In this document: piece after piece, positions 17,124 through 26,787 of the stretch
How positions within the stretch are numbered: the stretch's first letter is position 1
How the letters are laid out: each line of letters starts with the position of its first letter
Assembly: GCF_002263515.1 (NCBI RefSeq)
Contig: NZ_CP022752.1
Span: 2,542,001 to 2,606,000, forward strand
Source: Actinopolyspora erythraea
GTDB taxonomy: Bacteria > Actinomycetota > Actinomycetes > Mycobacteriales > Pseudonocardiaceae
Length of the DNA: 64,000 bases
Reading direction: 5' to 3'
The notes under the pieces: model-generated
What the model was told of the DNA's origin: nothing
Database searches by the model: none
Seen by the model: only the letters and a program-made list of their open reading frames with translations
Position numbers and translations under genes: made by a program

Positions 17124-17155
17124 GAATCGAATCAGATCGGACGGAATCGAATCAG
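17124..17155. promoter_or_regulatory. direct repeats upstream of aldolase gene
   Basis: GAATCGAATCAG occurs at 17124-17135 and again at 17144-17155, 20 bp apart (two helical turns), about 115-145 bp before the aldolase start. The spacing puts both copies on the same face of DNA, as for a regulator bound in tandem. Confidence 0.4.
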
Positions 17156-17181
17156 TAAAGTATCGCACATCACTCAAACCA

Positions 17182-17196
17182 GTGACCATTAGTCAC
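17182..17196. promoter_or_regulatory. inverted repeat GTGAC-N5-GTCAC
   Basis: GTGAC CATTA GTCAC is a perfect inverted repeat in the aldolase/isomerase divergent region, reading TGTGAC...GTCACT on the minus strand. It resembles a CRP/FNR-type half-site pair, but the spacer is one base off the usual CRP spacing. A CGGTTCACT direct repeat (17211-17219, 17224-17232) lies beside it. The rest of the 530-bp gap (17011-17540) holds nothing else I can name. Confidence 0.35.
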
Positions 17197-17540
17197 ACAA
17201 AGCGATAACGCGGTTCACTAGAACGGTTCACTCGTCCGGCGGTAGCAATTCCACGGCCACGCCAAGTACGAAACACCTCCGTGGGACAACAGAATTGGTT
17301 CACACAACTCGTCCCGGCCAACGACGGAATCGATTCGGCCGCGCGAGTGGAACTCGTCCCCCTCGGGGCGTGGCCCGTCCGGGGCCGCCTTCCGCCCCGT
17401 GGTTCCCCACCGGAAGCACTGCCGATAGCGTCCGATGGCGGTGGAGGGAGTACCGATTCAGTCCGCACCGCCCGCCGGCGGCCCACCCTGGACCAGCGCT
17501 CCCGACCACGCACCACATCCACCCGATCAGAGGAACGACA

Positions 17541-18746
17541 TTGACCAACCCGGATCTCCCCGAGCACCACGACTGGCTGACGGCAGAACGACGCAGACTG
17601 CTCGACTTCGCGGTCGCGGCCCGCGACACCGAGGGCGGTTTCGGTTGGCTGGACGAATCCGGCCACCTCGACGCGGACCGTCCGGTGGCGACCTGGATCA
17701 CCGCCCGGATGACCCACGTGTTCAGCCTGGCCCACCTGCTCGGCGAACCGAAGGCCGCCGAACTCGCGGACCACGGCATCGCCGCGCTGGCGAACCGGCT
17801 ACGCGACGCAGAGCACGGCGGCTGGTACACCAGCACGGTCGACACCACCAAGGGCGCCTACGAACACGCGTTCGTGGTACTGGCGAGCAGCAGCGCCACC
17901 GCCGCGGCACGGCCGGGTGCCGAGGAGCTGCTAACCGAGGCGCTGCGAACCGTCGAGGCCCGCTTCTGGGACGACGAGGTGGGCCTTGGGCTGGAAAGCT
18001 GGGACAGGACTTGGCGGACCACGGAGTCCTACCGGGGCGCCAACAGCAACATGCACCTCGTGGAAGCCATGCTCGTAGCGGGCGACGTCACCGGTGAACG
18101 GATCTGGCACCAGCGTGCGCTGCGGATCGCCGGAACGCTGATCGACGAGGTCGCCCGCGCCCACGCCTGGCGGCTGCCAGAACACTTCACCCCCGAGTGG
18201 GAACCCGAGCTCGACTACAACAGTGATCGCCCCCAAGACCCGTTCCGCCCCCACGGCACCACGGTGGGCCACTGGCTGGAATGGGCCCGGCTGCTGCTCC
18301 AGCTGGAAGCCTCGCTGGGAGAGGAGGCACCGAACTGGCTGGTCTCCGACGCGCGAAACCTGTTCGAGGCGGCCATCCAGCACGGCTGGCACGCCGACGG
18401 GCACCCCGGGTTCGTCTACACCCTGGACTGGCAGGACCGACCGCAGGTCCGCGAGCGGATGCACTGGGTCATCGCCGAAGCGGTCCTGACCGCGGCCGCG
18501 CTGTACCAGCGGACAGCCGAGCCCTACTACCAGCGCTGGTACGCCACGTTCTGGGACTTCGCGCGCACGAGGCACCTCGACCACGGCCAGGGCAGCTGGC
18601 ACCACGAACTCACCCCGGACGGGCGGCCCTCGACGACCGTGTGGTCCGGCAAGCCGGACACCTACCACGCCTACCAGGCCGCGTTGTTCCCGACACTGCC
18701 GCTGGCACCCTCCGCCGCGGTCGCGCTGCGGCCCGCCCGGCGGTGA
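17541..18746 (+). CDS. AGE-family sugar isomerase/epimerase
   Basis: A 401-residue (alpha/alpha)6-barrel protein of the N-acylglucosamine 2-epimerase/YihS family. The TTG start has AGAGGAACGACA ahead of it. Family features include W-rich N-terminal helices (GGFGWLDESG), RMTHVFSLAHLLG, SNMHLVEAMLVAG with a catalytic-type His, GTTVGHWLEWARLLL with a second conserved His, and a late HWVIAEAV. This set is characteristic of D-mannose isomerases and aldose-ketose isomerases acting on unphosphorylated sugars. Next to mannanase and mannosidase genes, conversion of mannose to fructose is the most sensible role, though sulfoquinovose or cellobiose epimerase activity is not excluded. Confidence 0.82.
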   Translation: MTNPDLPEHHDWLTAERRRLLDFAVAARDTEGGFGWLDESGHLDADRPVATWITARMTHVFSLAHLLGEPKAAELADHGIAALANRLRDAEHGGWYTSTVDTTKGAYEHAFVVLASSSATAAARPGAEELLTEALRTVEARFWDDEVGLGLESWDRTWRTTESYRGANSNMHLVEAMLVAGDVTGERIWHQRALRIAGTLIDEVARAHAWRLPEHFTPEWEPELDYNSDRPQDPFRPHGTTVGHWLEWARLLLQLEASLGEEAPNWLVSDARNLFEAAIQHGWHADGHPGFVYTLDWQDRPQVRERMHWVIAEAVLTAAALYQRTAEPYYQRWYATFWDFARTRHLDHGQGSWHHELTPDGRPSTTVWSGKPDTYHAYQAALFPTLPLAPSAAVALRPARR

Positions 18747-18771
18747 ACCGGTCCGGCGAGCTCCGGGCGTC

Positions 18772-19869
18772 CTAGGAGGAGACGAGCCGCTGACCGGTGC
18801 TCGGGTGGAACAGGTGCACTTCCTCGTGGTCCCTCGGCACCAGGGTCAGCGTCTCACCGATGGCTGGTGTGCCGCGCCCGTCGGTGCGCACCGTGAACCG
18901 CTTCGGCACCCCCGAGACGTCCACGGACCCGATGACGAGCGCGTCGGCGCCGAGTTCCTCGACGAGTTCCACGTTCATCCGCATCCCCTGCTCGGAGTCC
19001 GCGACGGGGTGCAACGCCTCGGGGCGCACCCCGAACATCACCTCGTCGAGTCCCTCGGCGGCTGCCAGCGCCGCACGGGGCAGCTCGACCACGTGCCCGC
19101 CGAGCACCACGCCGTTCCCCCGCAGCGGAACCCTCTCGAGGTTCATCGCCGGTGAGCCGATGAATCCCGCGACGAACGAGTTGGCCGGCTTGTCGTAGAG
19201 CTCCCTGGGCGCGGCGACCTGTTGCAGCACTCCCCCGTCCAGCACCGCCACCCGGTCTCCCATGGTCATCGCCTCGACCTGGTCGTGGGTGACGTAGATG
19301 GTGGTGGTGCCCAGTTTGCGCTGCAGCCCCGCGATGTTCGCGCGGGTCTCCACCCGCAGCTTCGCGTCGAGGTTGGACAGCGGCTCGTCCATGAGGAACA
19401 CGCTGGGATCACGCACGATCGCCCTGCCCATCGCCACCCGCTGCCGCTGACCGCCGGACAACGCACGCGGCTTGCGGTCGAGGAAGTCACGCAGGTCGAG
19501 CATGTCGGCCGCCTCGGCGACCTTGCTTCGGATCACGTCCTTGGGGGTTTTGCGCAGCTTCAGCGCGAACCCCATGTTCTCGCCGACCGTCATGTGCGGG
19601 TACAGCGCGTACGACTGGAAGACCATCGCTATGTCACGGGACTTGGGCGGTGTGCCGGTGACGTCGGTGGCCCCGATCGAGATCGCTCCCTCGTCGACGT
19701 CCTCGAGACCGGCGAGCATTCGCAACGCCGTCGACTTGCCCGAACCGGAGGGCCCCACCAGCACCAGGAACTCGCCGTCCCCGATCTCCAGGTCCAACGA
19801 GTCCACGGCCCGGACCGGCGGGCTGGTCGGATAGGCTCTGGTGGCCGCGCGGTATTCGACTTCTGCCAT
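18772..19869 (-). CDS. sugar ABC transporter ATPase (MsiK/MalK-like)
   Basis: A 365-residue ATPase of the carbohydrate CUT1 family. Visible motifs are Walker A GPSGSGKST, Q-loop MVFQSYALYPHM, signature LSGGQRQR, Walker B VFLMDEPLSNLD, switch His in YVTHDQ, and the C-terminal TOBE-like regulatory region (GVRPEALHPV). In actinomycetes one MsiK-type ATPase energises several sugar importers. This copy sits at the end of the cellobiose importer operon, so it may be dedicated to CebEFG. The ATG at 19869 is preferred, since the longer frame lacks a ribosome-binding site. It is convergent with the isomerase gene, 25 bp apart. Confidence 0.9.
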   Translation of the reverse strand: MAEVEYRAATRAYPTSPPVRAVDSLDLEIGDGEFLVLVGPSGSGKSTALRMLAGLEDVDEGAISIGATDVTGTPPKSRDIAMVFQSYALYPHMTVGENMGFALKLRKTPKDVIRSKVAEAADMLDLRDFLDRKPRALSGGQRQRVAMGRAIVRDPSVFLMDEPLSNLDAKLRVETRANIAGLQRKLGTTTIYVTHDQVEAMTMGDRVAVLDGGVLQQVAAPRELYDKPANSFVAGFIGSPAMNLERVPLRGNGVVLGGHVVELPRAALAAAEGLDEVMFGVRPEALHPVADSEQGMRMNVELVEELGADALVIGSVDVSGVPKRFTVRTDGRGTPAIGETLTLVPRDHEEVHLFHPSTGQRLVSS

Positions 19870-19987
19870 TGCGGTGTTCCAATTCGTGCGAGTTCGGTGG
19901 GAGAAACCACCCGCCTCGTCCGATCGTGGCAACGGAGGCGGGCGGCGCCCCGGCGACCGGCTCTCCCGGCGCCGGGACGACGTGGCG

Positions 19988-21397
19988 TCAGACGATCAGC
20001 GAGTCGTCCGGTTCGCGTGAACGCGCGACGGCGCGGCGGTACCAGTCGAAACTGTCCTTGCGGATCCGTCGCTGCGACTCGTAGTCCACGTAAACGAGGC
20101 CGAAGCGCTGCTTGTACCCCTCGGCCCACTCGAAGTTGTCCAGCAGCGACCAGCAGTAGTAGCCGTGCACGGAAACTCCGGCGCGGATCGCGTCACGCAG
20201 TTCGCGCAGGTGACTGTCCAGGTAGTCGATGCGGTGAGCGTCGTGGACCTCGCCGTCGCCGTCGGGGGCGTCGAAACCGCTGGTCCCGTTCTCGGTGACG
20301 TAGATCGGGGGCAGTCCGGGATAGCGCTCGTCGAGCCAGCGCAGCAGCCGGGAGAGCCCCGCGGCCTCCACGGGCCAGTCCATCGTGGTCCGCCCCAGCG
20401 ACTCCGGGGGGTCGAGCTCGGCACCTATGTCGTCGGCGGTGCGCAGCTTCGGGTCCACGCTCTCGTAGGGTGCGGCCCGCACGTAGCCGGGGAAGTAGTT
20501 GTTCACCCCGAGGAAGTCGAGATCGGTACCGATCAGCTCCAGGTCGCCGTCGCGCCGGAAGGAGAAGTCGGTGATCTCGCCCCAGACGGCCCGTTCGACG
20601 TCCGGATAGGTTCCGCCCAGCACCGGGTCGGAGAAGGCGAGGTTCTGGTAGCACTCGTAACGCCGGGCCGCGGCCACGTCCTCCGGGGAGTCGCTGACCG
20701 GAGTCACCGGGTTCATGTTGAGCGTGATCCCGAACGACTCACCACCGTGGCGCTGAGCCCGCATCGCGGCCGTCGCCGCACCGTGCCCCAGCAGCAGGTG
20801 ATGGGCGGCCGCGAGCGCCCCGTGCCCCTCCCGCGCGCCGGGGGCGTGCCTGCCCTCGGCGTAGCCGAGGAAGGCGGAGCAGAACGGTTCGTTGAGCGTG
20901 GTCCACAGCCGTACCCGGTCGCCGAGTCTCTCGTGCACGATCGCCGCGTACTCGGCGAACCGGGAGGCGGTGTCGCGATCGCGCCACCCGCCCGAGTCCT
21001 CCAGACGCTGTGGCAGATCCCAGTGGTACAGCGTCAGGCACGGTTCGATCCCCGCCGCGAGCAGCTCCTCGACCAGCCGGGAGTAGAAGTCGAGCCCCGC
21101 GCTGTTGGCGGGACCACTGCCGTCGGGCTGTACCCGAGGCCAGGCCACCGAGAACCGGTAGCTGTCGATCCCCAGCTCGCGCATCAGGGCTATGTCCTCC
21201 CGGTAGCGGTGGTAGTGGTCGCAAGCCACGTCACCGGTGTCACCGTTGTCCACCGCACCGGGCCGGTGTGAGAAGACGTCCCAGATGGAGGCACCTCGCC
21301 CGTTGGTGTTCACCGCTCCCTCGATCTGGTAGGCCGAGGTCGCCACTCCCCACCTGAACCCCTCGGGGAAGGCGGGGAAAGTAGATTCGCCAGTCAA
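19988..21397 (-). CDS. GH1 beta-glucosidase
   Basis: A 469-residue cytoplasmic beta-glucosidase that hydrolyses imported cellobiose and cellodextrins to glucose. The family GH1 pattern is complete: FRWGVATSAYQIEGA at the start, acid/base Glu in TLNEPFC, nucleophile Glu in YVTENGTSG, and the aglycone/glucose-binding CWSLLDNFEWAEGY near the C-terminus. It lies between the importer permeases and the ATPase gene on the same strand, which is the typical bglC position in a ceb operon. No signal peptide is present. Confidence 0.93.
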   Translation of the reverse strand: MTGESTFPAFPEGFRWGVATSAYQIEGAVNTNGRGASIWDVFSHRPGAVDNGDTGDVACDHYHRYREDIALMRELGIDSYRFSVAWPRVQPDGSGPANSAGLDFYSRLVEELLAAGIEPCLTLYHWDLPQRLEDSGGWRDRDTASRFAEYAAIVHERLGDRVRLWTTLNEPFCSAFLGYAEGRHAPGAREGHGALAAAHHLLLGHGAATAAMRAQRHGGESFGITLNMNPVTPVSDSPEDVAAARRYECYQNLAFSDPVLGGTYPDVERAVWGEITDFSFRRDGDLELIGTDLDFLGVNNYFPGYVRAAPYESVDPKLRTADDIGAELDPPESLGRTTMDWPVEAAGLSRLLRWLDERYPGLPPIYVTENGTSGFDAPDGDGEVHDAHRIDYLDSHLRELRDAIRAGVSVHGYYCWSLLDNFEWAEGYKQRFGLVYVDYESQRRIRKDSFDWYRRAVARSREPDDSLIV

Positions 21398-21485
21398 CTC
21401 GTTCGCTCCATTTCCGCTGTTGCGAAGTCCGGCCCCGCCGCGAGGCGCCGAACGAAACGGCCGGGGACGGACCCGCCTTCCCGGC

Positions 21486-22325
21486 TCACTTGACGGCTCC
21501 CGCCGTCAGCCCCTGCACGAGATAGCGCTGCAGCGCCAGGAAACCCAGCACGACCGGGATGCTGACCACCAGCGAGGCCGACATCACCTCGTTCCAGTAC
21601 ACGGTGGACTGGGTGGAGTACTCGCGCAGTCCGATCGCCAGGGTCGTGGAATCGGCGTCGGTCATGATCGAGGCGAACAGCGTTTCGCCCCAGGCGGTCA
21701 TGAACGCGTAGATGCTCACCGCGGCTATCCCGGGTTTGGCGGCCGGGATCACGACCCGCCAGAGAGTCTGCACCGGCCCGGCCCCGTCGATGAACGCCGC
21801 CTCGTCCAGATCGACGGGGATCGAGTCGAAGTAGCTGACCAGCATCCAGATGGAGAAGGGAAGCGAGAAGGTCAGGTACGTGATGATCAGGCCGACGTGA
21901 CTTCCCTGAAGCACGATCCCGGTCGCCTGTCCGACAGTGGCGTAGATCAGGTACAGCGGCAGCAGGAACAGGATTCCCGGAAACATCTGGGTGGACAGCA
22001 CGGTGAACCGGAACAGGTCCCGTCCCCGGAACCGGTAGCGGCTGATCGCGTATGCGGCGAACAGCGCTATCAGCACCGAGAGGGCGGCCGCCCCGAGCGA
22101 GACCACGACACTGTTGACGAAGTAGTCGGCCAACCGCACCGTCGACCACATGTCGACGTAGGGCTGCAGCGTCAGCACCGAGGGCCACCACTGGAACGTG
22201 TCCTGCACGTCGGACAGCGGCTTCACCGAGGTCGTCACCATGACGTAAAGCGGGATGACGGTGAACAGCGTCAGCAGGCACAGCCCTACGCCGCGAACCC
22301 ACTGGAACCAGCGTGGCTCACGCAT
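21486..22325 (-). CDS. cebG: cellobiose ABC transporter permease CebG-like
   Basis: A 279-residue inner-membrane permease with six predicted hydrophobic segments and the EAA loop DEAAFIDGAGPVQTLWRVVIP split across the ATPase contact site. It matches the second permease of CUT1 sugar importers. It overlaps the 3' end of cebF by eight bases, so the two are co-translated. The substrate (cellobiose/cellotriose) is inferred from the operon with GH1 beta-glucosidase and the upstream CebR box. Confidence 0.88.
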   Translation of the reverse strand: MREPRWFQWVRGVGLCLLTLFTVIPLYVMVTTSVKPLSDVQDTFQWWPSVLTLQPYVDMWSTVRLADYFVNSVVVSLGAAALSVLIALFAAYAISRYRFRGRDLFRFTVLSTQMFPGILFLLPLYLIYATVGQATGIVLQGSHVGLIITYLTFSLPFSIWMLVSYFDSIPVDLDEAAFIDGAGPVQTLWRVVIPAAKPGIAAVSIYAFMTAWGETLFASIMTDADSTTLAIGLREYSTQSTVYWNEVMSASLVVSIPVVLGFLALQRYLVQGLTAGAVK

Positions 22326-23289
22326 TGCGGCTCCTCCTCGAGGTCAGCATCAGGTACCCGGCGGTGATGACGAGCAGGAACAGCAGCAGCAGGGTCGACA
22401 TGGCAGAGCCGAGGCCGAAGTTCCACGTCAGGAACGAGTTCTGGTAGATGTGGATCGATATGAGGTTCGCCGACGAGGGAACCGCCTGGTCGAACAGCAG
22501 GTAGGGGACGTTGAAGTCGTTGAAGGTCCACAGGAACAGCACCAGGATCAGCACCTGACTGACCGGTCGCAGCATGGGCACGGTGATCGTTCGTATCTGC
22601 TGCCACAGTCCTGCCCCGTCCACCGCGGCCGCGTCGTAGACGTCGGTCGGGATCGACTGCAGTCCCGCCATCAGCGCCAGGAAGGCGAACGGCCACAACC
22701 GCCACACCGCCGTTATCGTCAGACTCAGAAAGGCGTTGTTGCCGAGCAGCCAGAACCGCTCCCCGCCCAGCCCCAGGTCCGACAGCGTCGCGTTGACCAT
22801 GCCGTCGCTGCGGTCGAGCATGAACTTCCAGATCATCACCGACGTGTAGATCGGCAGTGCGTAGGGAACCAGGAACAGCCCCCGCAGCAGGGTCCTGCCG
22901 GGGAAGGAGCGCTGCAGGAACAGGGCGGCGGCCAGTCCCAGCACCCAGGAGACCCCCACTGTGATGATCGAGAAGGCCGCGGTGACGCCGAAGGACTGCA
23001 GCAGCTCCACCCCGGCCGCGCCGTCGAAGTCCAGCGCGAACCGGTAGTTGTCCAGCCCGGTGAACGGGGCGCTCATCCACTCGCGGAGGAAGAACTGGTT
23101 GAGCCGCAGAAAACTCATCCACAGTCCGCCGAGCATCGGCACGATGTGCACCAGCAGCTCGAAGAAGAGGGCCGGCGCCAACAGCAGGTACGGCACACTG
23201 CGTTTGCTGATGCGCGGGCGTCTGCGCCGGGGACCGTCCGGTTCGGCACCGGAGGGGGGAGCCGCCTGGGCGGTGCTGGTCACCGTCAT
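22318..23289 (-). CDS. cebF: cellobiose ABC transporter permease CebF-like
   Basis: A 323-residue permease with a charged, Arg-rich cytoplasmic N-terminus (about 35 residues) and roughly six membrane segments. The EAA loop is DAAAVDGAGLWQQIRTITVPML. It is the first permease of a CUT1 importer and overlaps both neighbours (start overlapping the cebE stop, end overlapping the cebG start), a tight translationally coupled arrangement. Confidence 0.88.
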   Translation of the reverse strand: MTVTSTAQAAPPSGAEPDGPRRRRPRISKRSVPYLLLAPALFFELLVHIVPMLGGLWMSFLRLNQFFLREWMSAPFTGLDNYRFALDFDGAAGVELLQSFGVTAAFSIITVGVSWVLGLAAALFLQRSFPGRTLLRGLFLVPYALPIYTSVMIWKFMLDRSDGMVNATLSDLGLGGERFWLLGNNAFLSLTITAVWRLWPFAFLALMAGLQSIPTDVYDAAAVDGAGLWQQIRTITVPMLRPVSQVLILVLFLWTFNDFNVPYLLFDQAVPSSANLISIHIYQNSFLTWNFGLGSAMSTLLLLFLLVITAGYLMLTSRRSRNA

Positions 23290-24611
23290 CGTGTCGAACC
23301 TCCCCCGCTCCGCATCTTCTGCTGCGCCTCGTCCAGTACGTCGGCGATGTCGGAGCGGCTGACCGAACGGTCGGTGCCCGCTCTGGCGAACAGGTCACGT
23401 ACGGCCGCCCCCACCGTGGTCTCGAAACGGTTCTCGTTGGGAATCATCGGTACCTGTTTGGAGGAATCGGCCAGTACGCTGGAGAACGTACGCAGCGCCT
23501 CCGTGTCGAAAGCGGGATTGTCGTAGGCGTCGGTGACCACGGGCAGGCTTCCGTACTTCTCGTTGAGAATGCTCTGCTCCTCGGCACTGGTCAGGAACTC
23601 GACCAGCTCGACGGCCGCCTCCTTGTTCTCGCTGTTGCGGTAGACGGCGATGTTGGTGCCCGCCACGTGGCTGCGCACCGCCTCGCCGCCCTCCGGCATC
23701 GGCTCCGGCACCGGCAGCGGGAAGACGCCCCACTGGCTGTCCTCCATGCCCGCGGCGCGGATCGCGGCGATGGCGCTGTTCTGGGCCACCAACATGCCCG
23801 CCTCACCGGTCGCGAAGTTTCCCACCGCCTCGGTGGCCGAACCGATCTCCGCGTCGTCGGGATTGACCACCTCGTACTCGCTCATCAGCTCCACGTAGCG
23901 CTGCACCCCGCTCACCATCGAGGGTGAGGCGAACGTGGCCCTGCCGTCGGAGTCGAAGAGCTGGGCACCTTCCTGGTTCCCGAGCATGAAGGCGAAGTGC
24001 GCGTTCTCGGTGTAGCTGGCCCCGGCCAGCGTCATCCCCCACTGCTCCTGGCTCGGGCGGGTGAGCCTGCGGGCGACGTCGACGAACTCCGACCAGTTCG
24101 ACGGCGGCTGTTCGATTCCGGCCTCGCGGAACATCGCCTTGTTGTAGAACACCCCGTAGGAAAGTCCGTACAGCGGAACCGAGGAAGGCGGCCTGCCTGG
24201 CATGCCGGTGGAACTCATGCTCGTCTCCAGGAACCGCTCGCGTCCGCCCAGCTGCCGCATCCGCTCCGCTGTGAACGGCACGAACGCACCCGTGGCCTGC
24301 AACGAGGCCGCCCACGTGTTCCCCAGATTGACCACGTCCGGGCCCACGCCGGAAACCGCCGACCCCAGGATCTTGTTGAGCAGATCCCCCCAGCCGATCA
24401 CCTCGACGTCCACCTCGATGCCGGTGCGGGCGGTGAACTTCTCGAACTCCTCGTTGAGGATCCTGCGATCCTGCTGCGGACTGTTCCCCTGATTACTGGC
24501 CCAGTAGGTCAGGGTGCGCCCGTCGTCCTGTTCCCGGGCACATCCCGCCAACAGACTCGACGTCAACACCAGGATGAGCACGATCACCCCGGACAACCGT
24601 CTGTGCCGCAT
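23286..24611 (-). CDS. cebE: cellobiose ABC transporter substrate-binding lipoprotein CebE-like
   Basis: A 441-residue extracellular binding protein. The ATG at 24611 has AAGGAG about six bases ahead. The longer in-frame start is unsupported. The N-terminus MRHRRLSG, hydrophobic core and SLLAGC lipobox mark a lipoprotein anchored through Cys. The mature part has the type I sugar-binding-protein pattern (LTYWASNQGN, GPDVVNLGNTWAAS, YGLSYGVFYNKAMFREAGI). It is the first gene of the operon cebE-cebF-cebG-GH1-ATPase. A near-perfect CebR operator lies about 100 bp upstream, shared in the divergent region with the GH6 cellulase gene. Confidence 0.88.
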   Translation of the reverse strand: MRHRRLSGVIVLILVLTSSLLAGCAREQDDGRTLTYWASNQGNSPQQDRRILNEEFEKFTARTGIEVDVEVIGWGDLLNKILGSAVSGVGPDVVNLGNTWAASLQATGAFVPFTAERMRQLGGRERFLETSMSSTGMPGRPPSSVPLYGLSYGVFYNKAMFREAGIEQPPSNWSEFVDVARRLTRPSQEQWGMTLAGASYTENAHFAFMLGNQEGAQLFDSDGRATFASPSMVSGVQRYVELMSEYEVVNPDDAEIGSATEAVGNFATGEAGMLVAQNSAIAAIRAAGMEDSQWGVFPLPVPEPMPEGGEAVRSHVAGTNIAVYRNSENKEAAVELVEFLTSAEEQSILNEKYGSLPVVTDAYDNPAFDTEALRTFSSVLADSSKQVPMIPNENRFETTVGAAVRDLFARAGTDRSVSRSDIADVLDEAQQKMRSGGGSTR

Positions 24612-24713
24612 TACCACTCCTTGTCGCGGCGTCGAAACGAGCCACGGATCGGTGCGCTGATCGCGAAGCACACGAGGCGGACCCGACCCCGCGAGCTCAC
24701 CTGTTCGTCTCAC

Positions 24714-24727
24714 TGGGAGCGCTCTCA
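24714..24727. promoter_or_regulatory. CebR-type operator upstream of cebE
   Basis: TGGGAGCGCTCTCA matches the palindrome TGGGAGCGCTCCCA at 13 of 14 positions, 103 bp before the cebE start, in the divergent cebE/GH6 intergenic region. Confidence 0.8.
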
Positions 24728-24912
24728 CTAGTCGTGCAAGACTGCTCGCGCACCCGTGGATTGTCAAGCACGTCACACGAAACCCCAGCTCACCCCGACA
24801 ACGCACCAGCCACAGTTGACAGCACACCGCGATCACCCCGCCTCCGGAACGGAGCGGACGATCGGAGTGGTCCAAAATCCGGGGTTTACGCAACGCGTTC
24901 AAGTCGTTAATT

Positions 24913-24926
24913 TGGGAGCGCTCCCA
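24913..24926. promoter_or_regulatory. perfect CebR operator upstream of GH6 cellulase
   Basis: TGGGAGCGCTCCCA is a perfect 14-bp palindrome, identical to the known CebR box of streptomycetes, 135 bp before the cellulase start. With the box at 24714 it makes a two-operator divergent control region of about 450 bp. Confidence 0.88.
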
Positions 24927-25060
24927 GTGATCTGGGTCACCGCTTGGTCCTGGATTCTGGCAGAGCGATCCGACGTAGCTCACCGCTGTGTCCAGTCGAC
25001 GGTGGCCGGGGCACCCGACCGGTTCACCGCCGGAACCGAAAACGGCAAGGAGCATCTCGC

Positions 25061-26512
25061 ATGCCATCCAACTCATTACCCGGGGAGGAGCGGCGCCCGA
25101 CCTGGCGTCGCATCATGCCGGGATTCGTCGCGTTGGCGATGACGGCGGCGGTTCCCATGCTGGCCCCCGCCTCCTCCGAAGCCGCTCCCGCCCACGTGGA
25201 CAACCCCTTCGCGGGAGCGACCTCCTACGTGAACCCCGACTACGCCGAGAGCGTCCAGTCGTCCATCGACCAGACCCAGGACGCCGAGCTCAAGGCCAAG
25301 ATGGAGCAGATCAAGTCGTACCCGACGGCGGTATGGCTCGACCGCATCGCGGCCATCGACGGCGGCGAGGCCAACGGTGGCCGGCTGAGCCTGCGCGAAC
25401 ACCTCGACGAGGCGTTGGCGCAGAAGGGATCCGGCCCGATCACGGCGTCGTTCGTCATCTACGACCTGCCCGGCCGCGACTGCGCCGCGCTGGCCTCGAA
25501 CGGCGAGTTGCCGCTGACGCAGCAGGGACTGCAACGCTACAAGACCGACTACATCGACGCCATCACCGACGTGATGGACGACCCCAAGTACAACGACATC
25601 CGGATCACGACGGTCATCGAGCCGGACGGGCTGCCCAACCTGGTCACCAACCTGGACGATCCGGAGTGCGCCGAGGCGAAGTCCAGCGGCATCCAGGTCG
25701 ACGCCGTGCAGTACGCCCTCAACGAGCTGCACGACATCTCCAACGTCTACACCTACATGGACTTCGCGCACTCCGGCTGGCTGGGCTGGAACAACAACCT
25801 GACCCAGACGGTGCAGCTCTACACCGACGTCGCGCAGGGCACCGAGGCCGGGTTCCAGAGCGTCGACGGGTTCGCCACCAACACGTCGAACTACACGCCG
25901 ACCGAGGAACCCTTCCTGACCGACCCCCACGCCCAGGTCGGCGGACAGCAGGTCAGGTCCGGACAGTTCTACAAGTGGAACCCGAACTTCGACGAGTCCG
26001 ACTTCGCGGCCAGCCTCCACGACCAGCTCGTCAGCAACGGCTGGCCCAGTGACGTCGGAACCATCATCGACACCGGCCGCAACGGCTGGGGCGGTTCGGA
26101 GCGCCCCACCCAGGAGAGCTCCAGCACCGACCTGAACACCTACATCGAGGAGTCGAAGGTGGACCGCCGGGCCCACCGCGGCCTGTGGTGCAACGTCAGT
26201 GGCGCCGGAATCGGCACACCGCCGCAGGCGAACCCCTCCGGACACCCGAACGCCAACATCGACGCGTTCGTGTGGACGAAGCCGCCGGGCGAGTCGGACG
26301 GCTCCAGTGAGGAGATCCCCAACGACGAGGGCAAGCACGCCGATCCGATGTGCGATCCCGACTACGTCGCCCCGAACGCGGGCAACAACCCCACCGGGGC
26401 AATGCCGGACTCCCCGCTGGCGGGCCACTGGTTCCACGAGCAGTTCGAGATGCTGGTGCAGAACGCCCACCCGGAAATCGGCACCGCCGCCGCCCGGAAG
26501 GGAACGAACTGA
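25061..26512 (+). CDS. secreted GH6 cellulase (cellobiohydrolase type)
   Basis: A 483-residue secreted cellulase. The ATG at 25061 follows an AAGGAG box. The signal peptide spans about residues 1-43 (RRPTWRR, hydrophobic core, SSEAAPA). GH6 landmarks are VIYDLPGRDCAA, the catalytic acid region VIEPDGLPN, MDFAHSGWLGW, IIDTGRNGWGGS and the tunnel-loop region FVWTKPPGESDGSS. The long insertions favour an exo-acting cellobiohydrolase over an endoglucanase. No carbohydrate-binding module is attached, which is unusual for actinobacterial GH6 enzymes. A GC-rich hairpin terminator follows. Confidence 0.9.
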   Translation: MPSNSLPGEERRPTWRRIMPGFVALAMTAAVPMLAPASSEAAPAHVDNPFAGATSYVNPDYAESVQSSIDQTQDAELKAKMEQIKSYPTAVWLDRIAAIDGGEANGGRLSLREHLDEALAQKGSGPITASFVIYDLPGRDCAALASNGELPLTQQGLQRYKTDYIDAITDVMDDPKYNDIRITTVIEPDGLPNLVTNLDDPECAEAKSSGIQVDAVQYALNELHDISNVYTYMDFAHSGWLGWNNNLTQTVQLYTDVAQGTEAGFQSVDGFATNTSNYTPTEEPFLTDPHAQVGGQQVRSGQFYKWNPNFDESDFAASLHDQLVSNGWPSDVGTIIDTGRNGWGGSERPTQESSSTDLNTYIEESKVDRRAHRGLWCNVSGAGIGTPPQANPSGHPNANIDAFVWTKPPGESDGSSEEIPNDEGKHADPMCDPDYVAPNAGNNPTGAMPDSPLAGHWFHEQFEMLVQNAHPEIGTAAARKGTN

Positions 26513-26581
26513 ACGCGACACTCCGAGATTCTGATCCGGATGGATTGATCCGCCGCGCCTCGTAGACCAACCGGATCCAGG

Positions 26582-26618
26582 ACCGTCCCGCTCGAATCAG
26601 ATCGGGCGGGACGGTTTC
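26582..26618 (+). terminator. terminator after GH6 cellulase
   Basis: ACCGTCCCGC and GCGGGACGGT form a perfect 10-bp stem around a 14-base loop, followed by TTTCTC: a standard intrinsic terminator 70 bp after the stop. Confidence 0.8.
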
Positions 26619-26787
26619 TCGCACACCGAAACATCACCCGTCCCGCGGGTGACTGAAACCGCCGCGCACGGCGAACTCGACAACCGAACCCTTCCCCGAA
26701 AGCACAGGACAAATCGAGCACAGAAACCTCACACCAGGAAACGCTGGCACACTGCCACAAAATCACCTGATCGCACCATTTATTTTC

